A stretch of DNA of 64,000 bases from Govania unica (lineage in GTDB: Bacteria; Pseudomonadota; Alphaproteobacteria; Sphingomonadales; Govanellaceae). The stretch is from the NCBI RefSeq assembly GCF_027920805.1, contig NZ_JANWOI010000003.1, forward strand, positions 248,001 through 312,000, read 5' to 3'. Below the pieces are notes generated by a model. It saw nothing but the letters and a program-made list of their open reading frames with translations. It was not told the origin of the DNA and ran no database searches. A program made the position numbers and the translations under genes. This document shows, one piece after another, positions 8,888 through 17,357 of the stretch. Numbering within the stretch: position 1 is the stretch's first letter; the number at the start of each line of letters is the position of its first letter.

Positions 8888-8922
8888 GGATTGCTTCGTC
8901 GGCTTCGCCTTCTCGCAATGAC
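8888..8922 (+). repeat. Short dispersed palindromic repeat, GGATTGCTTCG type
   Basis: A 35-base element starting GGATTGCTTCG and ending CGCAATGAC, with the ends GGATTG/CAATGAC shared with the larger repeat family of this window. A shorter relative occurs at 19258-19285. It lies in the 271-base gap between the QueD-like gene and the endolysin gene; the rest of the gap before 8950 shows nothing recognisable. Confidence 0.6.
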
Positions 8923-8951
8923 GAAATTAACCAGATTGGTTATTTTTTGTA

Positions 8952-8998
8952 TTGAAATTTACCGAAAAAGTGATATTATAATTTTATCGGTGAAATTT
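8952..8998 (+). promoter_or_regulatory. AT-rich promoter inside a 12-bp inverted repeat, upstream of the endolysin gene
   Basis: TTGAAA at 8952-8957 and TATTAT at 8974-8979 (16-base spacer; TATAAT at 8977-8982 is the alternative) form a promoter-like pair. Arms AAATTTACCGA (8955-8965) and TCGGTGAAATTT (8987-8998) are reverse complements except for one inserted base, and flank the -10 box. This looks like a repressor operator over the promoter of the lysis pair that follows 24 bases later. Confidence 0.5.
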
Positions 8999-9021
8999 AG
9001 AGTGAGCGTTGGGGGTGAGCC

Positions 9022-9474
9022 ATGTTGCTGTCGCCACATTTTTCTTTGACTGAAATGACCAAAAGCGCTGCTGCCTTGCGGCTTGGGATCGATAATAGTC
9101 CGACGCCGTTTGTGGTGGAGAATTTACGGCGGCTGGCGGTGAAGGTGCTGGAGCCGGTACGGGCGCGCTTTGGGGTGCCGTTCAGTCCGTCGTCGGGGTA
9201 TCGCGGACCGGCCTTGAACAGGGCCATCGGCGGGGTGGCGCGGTCGCAGCATCTGACTGGGGAAGCGGTCGATTTCGAAGTGCCGGGGGTGCCTAATCTG
9301 GAGGTGGCGCGCTGGGTGCGGGACAATCTTGGGTTTGATCAGTTGCTGTTGGAATATTGGTCGCCGGTCGATGCCGGGGCGGGCTGGGTGCATTGCTCGC
9401 TGACACCGGGCGGGAACCGGAAGGAGGTGCTGACGGTTGGGGGCGGGGTGACGCGGAAAGGGTTGCCGGCATAG
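9022..9474 (+). CDS. Peptidase M15 family protein, phage/GTA endolysin-like
   Basis: A 150-residue zinc peptidase of the M15_3 type, which cuts peptide cross-links in peptidoglycan. It has no signal peptide, as expected for an endolysin released by a holin. The metal site is complete: His77 and Asp84 in SQHLTGEAVDF and His124 in GWVHCS; SSGYRGPALNRAIGG is the conserved substrate loop. A holin of the gene-transfer-agent type follows 121 bases later on the same strand. No capsid, portal or tail gene is present, so it is an isolated lysis gene. Confidence 0.85.
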   Translation: MLLSPHFSLTEMTKSAAALRLGIDNSPTPFVVENLRRLAVKVLEPVRARFGVPFSPSSGYRGPALNRAIGGVARSQHLTGEAVDFEVPGVPNLEVARWVRDNLGFDQLLLEYWSPVDAGAGWVHCSLTPGGNRKEVLTVGGGVTRKGLPA

Positions 9475-9489
9475 GGCGGGTGGAGAGAT

Positions 9490-9558
9490 GGATTGCCGGG
9501 TCGAGCCCGGCAATGACAGATCGAAACTTTGTCATTGCCGGGCTTGACCCGGCAATCC
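9490..9558. repeat. Pair of facing palindromic repeats (TTGCCGGG type)
   Basis: Two 29-base elements in opposite orientation at 9490-9518 and 9530-9558, each itself a palindrome (stem TTGCCGGG/CCCGGCAA) and bounded by GGAT and ATGACA. They fill the gap between the endolysin and holin genes. The reading frames they create (VIAGLDPAIH, MDCRVKPGND) are artefacts. Confidence 0.9.
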
Positions 9559-9595
9559 ATGGGGTGGTGGGGATTTTTCAGGGAGGGAGAGGAAC

Positions 9596-10006
9596 TTGGG
9601 GATATTGGGGCGATTGATTGCCGGTCCGGCGGTGGATGCGGTGACGGCTATTGGGAATGTGTTTGACAAGCTGTTCACGACCGATGCCGAGCGTTTGCAG
9701 GCGGAGCAGGTGTTGCAGAAAATTCGGCAGGAACCGGCTATGCTGCAGGCCGAGATCAATAAAATCGAGGCGGCGCATCGTTCGGTGTTTGTGGCGGGGT
9801 GGCGGCCGTTTATCGGTTGGGTCTGTGGGGCGGGGTTTGCCTGGGCGTTTATTTTTCAGCCGATCCTGAACTGGGCCGTGGTGGTTTATGGCCTGTCGAT
9901 CACGCCGCCGGACATTGTCACCGACGATATGATGGAGCTGGTGATTGCGCTTTTGGGCCTGGGCGCCATGAGAACTTTTGAAAAGTCAAAGGGGCGTGCA
10001 CGCTAA
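9596..10006 (+). CDS. Holin of the 3-TM GTA family
   Basis: A 136-residue membrane protein that matches the gene-transfer-agent holin family (GTA_holin_3TM, PF11351). An N-terminal amphipathic part (GRLIAGPAVDAVTAIGNVFD) and a charged coiled region (residues 30-60) precede the conserved SVFVAGWRPFIGWVCGAGF, two clear hydrophobic segments (about 66-100) and a third (about 110-126) before a basic tail (KSKGRAR). The TTG at 9596 is the start because a strong GGGAGGGAGAGG site lies just upstream and the N-terminus fits. With the M15 peptidase it forms a lysis pair. Confidence 0.82.
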   Translation: MGILGRLIAGPAVDAVTAIGNVFDKLFTTDAERLQAEQVLQKIRQEPAMLQAEINKIEAAHRSVFVAGWRPFIGWVCGAGFAWAFIFQPILNWAVVVYGLSITPPDIVTDDMMELVIALLGLGAMRTFEKSKGRAR

Positions 10007-10036
10007 AGGGTATATATAACAGAAAAGTGTTGGGGG

Positions 10037-10069
10037 TCCGGTCGCAGGTTGCGATAATCTGCGGCCGGA
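10037..10069 (+). other. GC-rich hairpin after the holin gene, no T-run
   Basis: Arms TCCGGTCGCAG (10037-10047) and CTGCGGCCGGA (10059-10069) pair over 11 bases with one G-T, with an 11-base loop. No T-run follows, so it is at best a weak or factor-assisted terminator for the holin transcript, or a leader structure of the lipoprotein gene. Confidence 0.4.
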
Positions 10070-10107
10070 TGATTCGTTGGGTTCTTTAATTTACGGCGAG
10101 TATGCTG

Positions 10108-10704
10108 ATGAAAATCATGGCTTTGTCTGCGCTGCTGTTGGGGTTATTTACCCTTGGCGCCTGTACACTTGAAAATCAGTCGGTGATGATTTCACCGCAG
10201 CTGACCTACAAGTCGGAAAAGATCGGGCATCAGCAGCCGATTTATCTCAGCGTGGTGGACAAGCGGCCGAGCAAACTCATCGGCTATCGCAAGGACGAAA
10301 CCAAGGATCAGGCGGATATCACCGCAGCCAATGATGTGCGCACTGCGGTCTATAACAGCATCAAACAGGTGTTTCTGGAACAAGGCTTTGTGATGGCATC
10401 GAGCCCGGAGGCTTCGGTTGCGCAGTTCACCCTTGATATCGAGGATCTAACCTATAAGGCCGGTGGGGCTTATGTGGCGCCGAGCCTTGAAACCCGCATG
10501 CTGTTGAAGGGAACCGCCCGGCGCGGTACAACGACGCGGTCGAACAATTATGAAATCAATCGGTCCGGTCGCGAGGCCAAACCGTTGACAGCCGAGCGTA
10601 ATGCCAAAATGATCAATGATATTGTCAGTCAAACTCTTCAGATGGTTGCTGAAGACCGGGCAATGATGAATTTTCTGGCTACTGCGCCGGGACAAGGTCT
10701 TTAG
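10108..10704 (+). CDS. YajG-like outer-membrane lipoprotein
   Basis: A small lipoprotein with a clear type II signal: MKIMALSALLLGLFTLGAC, lipobox LGAC with the lipidated Cys at residue 19. The mature part resembles the YajG family of unknown function: a ligand-like segment (QPIYLSVVDKRPSKLIGYR) followed by an N-x-V-R-T-A-V-Y-N-S-I helix. The second ATG (10108) has GGCGAG at a good distance; 10102 is an alternative. Only 12 bases separate it from ctaA, so the two may be co-transcribed, although no functional link is known to me. Confidence 0.75.
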   Translation: MKIMALSALLLGLFTLGACTLENQSVMISPQLTYKSEKIGHQQPIYLSVVDKRPSKLIGYRKDETKDQADITAANDVRTAVYNSIKQVFLEQGFVMASSPEASVAQFTLDIEDLTYKAGGAYVAPSLETRMLLKGTARRGTTTRSNNYEINRSGREAKPLTAERNAKMINDIVSQTLQMVAEDRAMMNFLATAPGQGL

Positions 10705-10716
10705 GAGCTGATCGGC

Positions 10717-11802
10717 ATGGCGTTCCAGTCCAGGCGTTCGTCGCGACGTATGTTCATGGGGACGGGTGTTTCGTCCCATACCGCTGACCGCGCTATTGCG
10801 AAATGGCTGTTTTTCGTTGCGGCGCTAGTGTTTCTCATGGTGCTGGTGGGCGGGGCGACCCGGCTTACGGAATCTGGCCTGTCCATGGTGCGCTGGGAAC
10901 CGCTGGTCGGCACCGTGCCGCCGTTGACGGATACCGCCTGGGCTCAGGAATTTTCCGATTATCAGCAGTCGCCGCAATATCAGAAGGTCAACAAGGGCAT
11001 GTCCCTTGGCGAGTTCAAGGCGATCTATTGGTGGGAATGGGGACACCGGCTGCTTGGCCGGCTGATCGGCTTCGCGTTTTTGCTGCCGTTGGTTTATTTT
11101 ATGGCCAAGGGTTATGTGCGACGGGCGTTGCGGCCGCGGTTGTTCGGGCTTTTTGTGCTCGGCGGCCTGCAGGGGGCGCTTGGCTGGTTCATGGTCAAAA
11201 GCGGGCTGGTGGATGTGCCGGAGGTCAGCCATTTTCGGCTGGCGGCGCATTTGTCGGTGGCGATCCTTATTTATGCGGCGCTGTTGTGGGTCGGGTTCGG
11301 GCTGTTGAAAACCGCGGCTCCGGCGGGGCGGCCGTTCTGGCGCGCGGAAAACGGGGTGGCGCAGATTTATCTGCTGCTGCTGACCGTGGTGATTTTGCAG
11401 ATTGTCTATGGCGGCTTTGTGGCCGGGCTTCAGGCCGGGCTGTCTTACAATACCTGGCCGTTGATGGATGGGCGGCTGGTGCCGCACGGCATGTGGTCGC
11501 AGACGCCGCTCCTCAGCAATCTGTTTGAAAATCATACGACGGTGCAGTTTATTCACCGCATGCTGGCCTATCTGGTGGCGATCCTGTCGGTGTATCTCTG
11601 GTGGCAGATCAGCGAACGCGGCGGCCGCGCGGTGCGGGAGGCGAGCCATTTCCTGCTGGTGACGGTGGCTTTGCAGATTGTGCTGGGCATTTCGACGCTG
11701 TTGATGGTGGTGCCGGTTTGGCTTGGGGTGGCGCATCAGGCCGGGGCTTTGTTGTTGGTGACGAGTATGGTGTTTCTGGGGCATCGCATGGTGAAGGCCT
11801 GA
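10717..11802 (+). CDS. ctaA: Heme A synthase (COX15/CtaA)
   Basis: CtaA oxidises the C8 methyl of heme O to a formyl group, giving heme A for aa3-type cytochrome oxidase, in the inner membrane. The 361-residue protein has about eight membrane segments in two similar halves. Conserved heme-ligand histidines are visible in WWEWGHRLLGRLIG, HFRLAAHLSVA, FIHRMLAYLVA and VAHQAGALLL. VGGATRLTESGLSMVRW is the family's first periplasmic loop. The length and the loop type (no CxxxxxxC pair) fit the alphaproteobacterial class. Confidence 0.95.
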   Translation: MAFQSRRSSRRMFMGTGVSSHTADRAIAKWLFFVAALVFLMVLVGGATRLTESGLSMVRWEPLVGTVPPLTDTAWAQEFSDYQQSPQYQKVNKGMSLGEFKAIYWWEWGHRLLGRLIGFAFLLPLVYFMAKGYVRRALRPRLFGLFVLGGLQGALGWFMVKSGLVDVPEVSHFRLAAHLSVAILIYAALLWVGFGLLKTAAPAGRPFWRAENGVAQIYLLLLTVVILQIVYGGFVAGLQAGLSYNTWPLMDGRLVPHGMWSQTPLLSNLFENHTTVQFIHRMLAYLVAILSVYLWWQISERGGRAVREASHFLLVTVALQIVLGISTLLMVVPVWLGVAHQAGALLLVTSMVFLGHRMVKA

Positions 11803-11806
11803 TTTT

Positions 11807-12139
11807 ATGACTGACCGGGCCGCCATCGTCAGCGTCTATGTGACAACGGCGGATGCAGCCGAGGCAGGGGCCATCGCCCGCGCCGTCGTCGAGGCGCGGC
11901 TGGCCGCCTGTGCCAATGTGATCCCGCTGGTGCAATCGATTTATCGCTGGGACGGCGCGGTTGTGGACGGTTCGGAAGCGGCAGTGATTTTCAAAACCCG
12001 GGCGGCTTTGGTGCCCGCGCTTGAGGCGCGGGTGCGGGAGCTGCATTCTTATGAGGTGCCATGTGTTGTCGTCTGGCCGATTGTTGGCGGGGCGGCGGAC
12101 TATATGGACTGGGTGCTGGCGGAGACCGCCGGGGGGTAG
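11807..12139 (+). CDS. cutA: Divalent-cation tolerance protein CutA
   Basis: A 110-residue CutA1 family protein, a small trimeric ferredoxin-like fold with an uncertain role in metal tolerance. The order VSVYVTTADAAEAGAIARAV, RLAACANVIPLVQSIYRWDG, EAAVIFKTR and SYEVPCVVVWPI is the family pattern; one Cys lies in AACANV and another in VPCVVV. It follows ctaA by 4 bases and probably shares its transcript; both touch metal or heme handling, but the link is only positional. Confidence 0.92.
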   Translation: MTDRAAIVSVYVTTADAAEAGAIARAVVEARLAACANVIPLVQSIYRWDGAVVDGSEAAVIFKTRAALVPALEARVRELHSYEVPCVVVWPIVGGAADYMDWVLAETAGG

Positions 12140-12142
12140 GGA

Positions 12143-12415
12143 CTGGATCCCGTCGCTGTGCTCGGGATGACGGGGGAATTTCAGGCTATCACTATTATTG
12201 TTATGCCCGGGCTTGACCCGGGCATCCATGTTTCGGGCGGCGAGATGGATTGCCGGGTCTAGCCCGGCAATGACAGGGTTTTTTTTGGGTGGGGTTTGTT
12301 GGTGTGTGTTCGGGATGACGGGGATAGCTGAATATGATTGTCATGCCCGGGCTTGACCCGGGCATCCATGGTTTGGGTGGTGAGATGGATTGCCGGGTCG
12401 AGCCCGGCAATGACA
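12143..12415. repeat. Cluster of palindromic repeats, duplicated with about 140-bp spacing
   Basis: The 349-base gap after cutA is filled with repeats. A degenerate copy lies at 12143-12175. A unit made of an ATGCCCGGG-type palindrome (12201-12226) and a TTGCCGGG-type palindrome (12247-12275) recurs at 12339-12366 and 12387-12415. The CCCGGGC/GCCCGGG stem differs from the TTGCC type at both arms, so pairing is kept. No gene is seen here. Confidence 0.88.
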
Positions 12416-12460
12416 GGGTTTTGAGTTTGTTTGGGTGAGGTAATAAAACGGGATAAGAAA

Positions 12461-12483
12461 AGGGCCCCTTTCGGGGCCCTTTG
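12461..12483 (-). terminator. Intrinsic terminator of metY
   Basis: A perfect 8-bp stem AGGGCCCC (12461-12468) / GGGGCCCT (12473-12480) with a four-base loop. Read on the minus strand it follows the metY stop by a few bases and runs into TTTTCTTATCC, so it terminates metY. The plus-strand side has only a short T-run. Confidence 0.85.
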
Positions 12484-12488
12484 TGATT

Positions 12489-13868
<1,380 letters not shown>

Positions 13869-13895
13869 TCAGCAGAAAAAGCGCGTTATGAGTGG

Positions 13896-13909
13896 GGTAT
13901 TTTAATACC
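13896..13909. promoter_or_regulatory. Operator-like palindrome upstream of metY
   Basis: GGTATTTTAATACC, six-base arms around TT, lies 126 bases upstream of the metY start and 167 bases upstream of rplM in an AT-rich part of the 306-base intergenic region. The rest of that region shows only the rplM promoter. Whether a methionine or sulfur regulator binds here cannot be told from the sequence. Confidence 0.35.
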
Positions 13910-13967
13910 TCTTTATTAAACAATTGATATAGTTGATGTTTTGTCGGCGTGGTCGGAAAATTCAGCG

Positions 13968-13996
13968 TTGACTTGAGCGCGGGATCGGGCATAGTG
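13968..13996 (+). promoter_or_regulatory. Candidate promoter for rplM-rpsI
   Basis: TTGACT at 13968-13973 and CATAGT at 13990-13995 with a 16-base spacer (17 if ATAGTG is used). The distance to the rplM start leaves a leader of about 75 bases. Bases 14014-14034 (TTTCGGAGTCGTTCGGGCTCCG) can form a small hairpin in that leader. Confidence 0.55.
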
Positions 13997-14075
13997 CGGC
14001 CCTGAGGTTTCGGAGTCGTTCGGGCTCCGGGACAGAATACTGGAAATTCCATCTGGCAAACCCAGGAAGACTATA

Positions 14076-14540
14076 ATGAAAACCTTTTCGGCGAAACCGT
14101 CGGACATCGAAAAGAAGTGGCTCATCATCGACGCCGAAGGCGTGGTGCTTGGCCGTTTGGCTTCGATTGTTGCGGCCCGGCTCCGTGGTAAGCATAAGCC
14201 TATCTTCACTCCCCACATGGATTGCGGCGATAACGTCATCATCGTCAATGCGGAAAAGGTGAAGCTCACCGGCCGCAAGCTGTCCGACAAAAAGTTCTAC
14301 TGGCATACCGGTCACCCGGGCGGCATCAAGGAGCGGACCATCGGTCAGCTTCTCAATGGCCGGTTCCCCGAGCGCGTGATCGAAAAGGCTGTGGAGCGCA
14401 TGGTGCCGCGCGGCCCGCTTGGCCGTCAGCAGATGCGCAACCTGAAGGTTTATGCTGGTGTCACACATCCGCATGAAGCTCAGCAGCCCGAGAAGCTGGA
14501 CCTTGCCGCGATGAACGACAAGAACGTGAGGAGCCGCTAA
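14076..14540 (+). CDS. rplM: 50S ribosomal protein L13
   Basis: Ribosomal protein L13, an early assembly protein of the large subunit. The 154 residues carry the typical [35 protein letters not shown] and [11 protein letters not shown] segments and the basic [18 protein letters not shown] region. Together with rpsI, two bases downstream, it forms the universally conserved L13-S9 operon. Confidence 0.97.
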   Translation: MKTFSAKPSDIEKKWLIIDAEGVVLGRLASIVAARLRGKHKPIFTPHMDCGDNVIIVNAEKVKLTGRKLSDKKFYWHTGHPGGIKERTIGQLLNGRFPERVIEKAVERMVPRGPLGRQQMRNLKVYAGVTHPHEAQQPEKLDLAAMNDKNVRSR

Positions 14541-14542
14541 TC

Positions 14543-15031
14543 ATGGCCGAAGAAAAAAAGTCGCTGGAAGATCTGAAGTCCCTGACCCAGGGTACGGATA
14601 CCCCGGGTGCGGCTGCAGCTCCGGTTCAGCCGAAGCTCGACGCTTATGGCCGCGCCTATGCCACCGGCAAGCGTAAGAACGCGATCGCCCGCGTGTGGGT
14701 GAAGCCAGGCACCGGCAAAATCATCGTCAACGGTCGTGACCAGACGGTCTATTTCGCCCGTCCGACGCTGCGCATGCTGCTGAACCAGCCGTTCCAGACC
14801 GCCAAGCGTGAAGGCCAGTATGACGTGATCTGCACCGTAACCGGTGGTGGTCTGTCGGGCCAGGCTGGCGCTGTGCGTCACGGTGTGTCGAAGGCGCTCA
14901 CCTATTATGAACCGGGCCTGCGTCCGGCTCTGAAGGCTGGCGGCTTCCTGACCCGCGATCCGCGTGTTGTTGAACGTAAGAAATACGGCCGCGCGAAAGC
15001 TCGTCGTAGCTTCCAGTTCTCGAAGCGCTAG
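14543..15031 (+). CDS. rpsI: 30S ribosomal protein S9
   Basis: Ribosomal protein S9, whose C-terminal tail reaches the P-site tRNA. The core ([18 protein letters not shown] onwards) and the invariant basic end [17 protein letters not shown] are intact. The protein is 162 residues, with a 35-residue N-terminal extension before the core ([20 protein letters not shown]) that is common in Alphaproteobacteria. It is followed by a strong terminator. Confidence 0.97.
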   Translation: MAEEKKSLEDLKSLTQGTDTPGAAAAPVQPKLDAYGRAYATGKRKNAIARVWVKPGTGKIIVNGRDQTVYFARPTLRMLLNQPFQTAKREGQYDVICTVTGGGLSGQAGAVRHGVSKALTYYEPGLRPALKAGGFLTRDPRVVERKKYGRAKARRSFQFSKR

Positions 15032-15056
15032 GTTTCGTCGATATTCCTATCGAGAA

Positions 15057-15086
15057 AGGCCCGGGCGCTTGTCCGGGCCTTTTTTC
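15057..15086 (+). terminator. Intrinsic terminator of rplM-rpsI
   Basis: Stem AGGCCCGG (15057-15064) / CCGGGCCT (15073-15080) with an eight-base loop and a run of T directly after, 25 bases past the rpsI stop. Confidence 0.9.
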
Positions 15087-15109
15087 TGTTTGGGGTTTCC
15101 GACTTTCTT

Positions 15110-15490
15110 GTCATTGCCGGGCTTGATCCGGCAATCCATGGTTCCACCGTTCGTGCGTTGGCCTTATGGATACGCGGGTCAAGCCCGCGTATGACAGAAT
15201 GGGTGGGTGGTGGCGGTTTTGAGTGTCTGTCATTGCCGGGCTTGACCCGGCAATCCATGGCTCCAGCGTTGGTGCGTCGGCCTTATGGATACGCGGGTCA
15301 AGCCCGCGTATGACAGAATGGGTGGGTGGTGGCGGTTTTGAGTGTCTGTCATTGCCGGGCTTGACCCGGCAATCCATGGTTCCAGCGTTGGTGTGGCGGG
15401 CCTATGGATACGCGGGTCAAGCCCGCGTATGACAGGATGATTGGGTGGTGGGGCGGCTTTGGTTATTTGTCATTGCCGGGCTTAATCCGT
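15110..15490. repeat. Tandem array, three 119-bp units plus a partial unit, each with two palindromes
   Basis: Units begin at 15110, 15229 and 15348, with a partial copy at 15469. Each holds a TTGCCGGG-type palindrome, a 28-base spacer (GTTCCA...GTGCG...GCC), an ATACGCGGG-type palindrome in the opposite sense and a T/G-rich tail. Copies 2 and 3 are almost identical; the first has TGATCC in the loop and the fourth breaks off after CTTAATCCG. The array fills most of the 557-base gap between rpsI and argC. No CRISPR features or gene are seen; false frames (MDCRVKPGND, RGLDPRIHKA) run through it. Confidence 0.93.
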
Positions 15491-15588
15491 CTCTCGGCCG
15501 TTGCGTTGATGTCTCATGACGATTGAACGTTTCATGGGACAGGCATTCGTGGCAATAATGTTGATATGATCGAAAAAAGGATGCGGAC

Positions 15589-16713
15589 ATGACAGATAGG
15601 AAAATCCGGGTCGGGATTCTGGGGGCGAGTGGGTATACGGGGGCGGATCTTATTCGTCTGGCTTGTCGTCATCCGAATATCGAAATCGTCTTTGCCACGG
15701 CTGACCGGAAGGCCGGGAAGGCTCTGGCCGATGTGTTTCCGCATCTTGGGCGCTTGAAGGTGCCGAATCTGATCGCCATCGAGGATATCGAATGGGGCGG
15801 GATCGAGGTTGAGGCCGTGTTCTGTGCCTTGCCGCATGCGACGTCGCAGAAGGTCGTGAAGGGCATTCTTCATGGTGCCGATCATAGTCTGGTGGATGAG
15901 CTGATTGTCGAGGACGCGGACGATATCGCGTCGTCCATCAAGGGCAAGATCAAGGTTATTGATCTGTCGGCGGATTTCCGGCTGCGTGATCTTGAGACCT
16001 ATGCCGAGTGGTATGGCAAGGAACATGACGCGCCGGAGTTGCAGAAGATTGCGGTCTATGGCCTGACGGAAATTTACCGGGACGAGATCAAAAAGGCTGA
16101 TCTTGTGGCCTGTCCGGGCTGTTATCCGACGGCGGCGTTGCTGTCGCTCATTCCGTTGCTGGATGCGAAGGTCATCACGGGCGAGGATATCATCATCGAC
16201 GCGAAGTCGGGGGTTTCGGGGGCCGGGCGCTCGGCCAAGGAACAGAATCTGTTCACCGAAGTGGCCGAAGGCATGCATGCCTATGCCATCGCAAGCCATC
16301 GCCATGCGCCGGAAATCGAGCAGGAATTGTCGCGGGCCTTGGGGCAGTCCCTGCTGGTGAACTTCACGCCGCATCTCGTGCCCATGAACCGGGGCGAGTA
16401 TGAGACTATTTATGTGAAGCTCAGCGATGGGGTGACGGCGGATGATCTGCGGGCGGTGCTGACCGAGCGCTATGCCGATGAGCCGTTTGTTCATGTGGTC
16501 GAGAAGGGCATGGTTCCGGCCTCGCGTTATGTGCGCGGGTCGAATGATTGCATGATCGGGGTGTTCGAGGATCGTATTCCCGGCCGTGCCATGATCATTG
16601 CTACCATTGATAATCTGGTGAAGGGCTCGTCGGGGCAGGCGATCCAGAACTTTAACCTGATGTTCGGCCTGCCGGAAACCACGGGGCTTGAACAGGCGCC
16701 CATGTTCCCGTGA
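15589..16713 (+). CDS. argC: N-acetyl-gamma-glutamyl-phosphate reductase
   Basis: ArgC reduces N-acetylglutamyl-phosphate to the semialdehyde in arginine synthesis, using NADPH. The type 1 form of 374 residues has the Rossmann start VGILGASGYTGADLIRL, the catalytic Cys178 in ACPGCYPTAA, and the His in ASHRHAPEIEQ. VIDLSADFRL and GMVPASRYVRGSN are further family marks. Residues about 94-118 form a somewhat longer loop before VIDLSADFRL than I expect for the family. In many Alphaproteobacteria argC follows rpsI, as here. Its stop overlaps the next gene (TGATG). Confidence 0.95.
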   Translation: MTDRKIRVGILGASGYTGADLIRLACRHPNIEIVFATADRKAGKALADVFPHLGRLKVPNLIAIEDIEWGGIEVEAVFCALPHATSQKVVKGILHGADHSLVDELIVEDADDIASSIKGKIKVIDLSADFRLRDLETYAEWYGKEHDAPELQKIAVYGLTEIYRDEIKKADLVACPGCYPTAALLSLIPLLDAKVITGEDIIIDAKSGVSGAGRSAKEQNLFTEVAEGMHAYAIASHRHAPEIEQELSRALGQSLLVNFTPHLVPMNRGEYETIYVKLSDGVTADDLRAVLTERYADEPFVHVVEKGMVPASRYVRGSNDCMIGVFEDRIPGRAMIIATIDNLVKGSSGQAIQNFNLMFGLPETTGLEQAPMFP

Positions 16714-17225
16714 TGCCAACCTATCCGTTCAGGGGATTGTATCCGACGCTTGGGGACGGGGTGTTCATCGCCCCCGGCGCGCGGGTCATCGGCGATGTGG
16801 TCGTGGGCGCGCGGTCAAGCGTCTGGTTCAACTGCGTGCTGCGTGGCGACGTCAATGAAATCCGCATCGGGGCCGGGACCAATATTCAGGACGGCAGCAT
16901 TGTGCATGTGTCGCGGAAGACCCATGGCACCTTTATTGGGGACGATGTGCTGATCGGTCATGCCTGCATTATTCATGGCTGTGAATTGCAGGACGGGGCC
17001 TTTATCGGCATGGGGGCGACGGTGATGGATGGCTGCGTGGTTGAGACCGATGCCATGCTGGCGGCGGGCAGTTTGCTGACGCCGGGGAAAAGGATTCCGG
17101 CGCGGCAGATGTGGGCCGGACGGCCGGCGCGGTTCGTGCGGGACTTGAGTGCGGATGAAGTGGCCGGGCATCGCAAGGCGAGTGCGCATTATGCGGAGCT
17201 TGCGGCGGAGTATGTGGGGGCTTAG
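16713..17225 (+). CDS. Gamma-carbonic anhydrase family protein (YrdA/CaiE-like hexapeptide)
   Basis: A 170-residue left-handed beta-helix protein. Hexapeptide repeats run from about residue 12 to 130 (VFIAPGARVIGDVVVGARSSVW). The three metal histidines of gamma-carbonic anhydrases are present: one in SIVHVS and two in IGHACIIHGC, and RGDVNEIRIG carries the conserved Arg/Asp. Whether it hydrates CO2 is not proven for most bacterial members. It is translationally coupled to argC; start ATG 16713 is preferred to GTG 16710. Confidence 0.88.
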   Translation: MPTYPFRGLYPTLGDGVFIAPGARVIGDVVVGARSSVWFNCVLRGDVNEIRIGAGTNIQDGSIVHVSRKTHGTFIGDDVLIGHACIIHGCELQDGAFIGMGATVMDGCVVETDAMLAAGSLLTPGKRIPARQMWAGRPARFVRDLSADEVAGHRKASAHYAELAAEYVGA

Positions 17226-17244
17226 GGCTGTGGGGTGGAGAGAT

Positions 17245-17344
17245 GGATACGCGGGTCAAGCCCGCGTATGACAATTTAGTGTGTGACAATTTAGTGGCTG
17301 ATCGTTTTGCTCCATTGTCATTGCCGGGCTTGACCCGGCAATCC
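17245..17344. repeat. Two palindromic repeats between convergent genes
   Basis: An ATACGCGGG-type element (17245-17273) and, inverted, a TTGCCGGG-type element (17316-17344). Between them GTGTGACAATTTAGT is partly repeated. The array ends 13 bases from the phaC stop codon, on the converging strand, and no other terminator is visible for either gene, so the hairpins may serve that role. Confidence 0.88.
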
Positions 17345-17357
17345 ATCTTTGTCCTCC

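Noticed and set aside
9022-10006. Prophage
   Set aside because: Only endolysin and holin are present; no structural, replication or integration genes within reach, and the flanks are housekeeping genes.
15028-15432. Open frames on both strands with peptides such as MDCRVKPGND, VIAGLDPAIH and RGLDPRIHK, here and at 9293-9617, 12201-12410 and 17243-17518
   Set aside because: They are translations of the palindromic repeats; the same peptides recur at every repeat copy and have no ribosome site.
15110-15490. CRISPR array
   Set aside because: Repeats are palindromic elements within a 119-bp unit; the segments between them are repeated too and are not unique spacers, and no cas gene is present.
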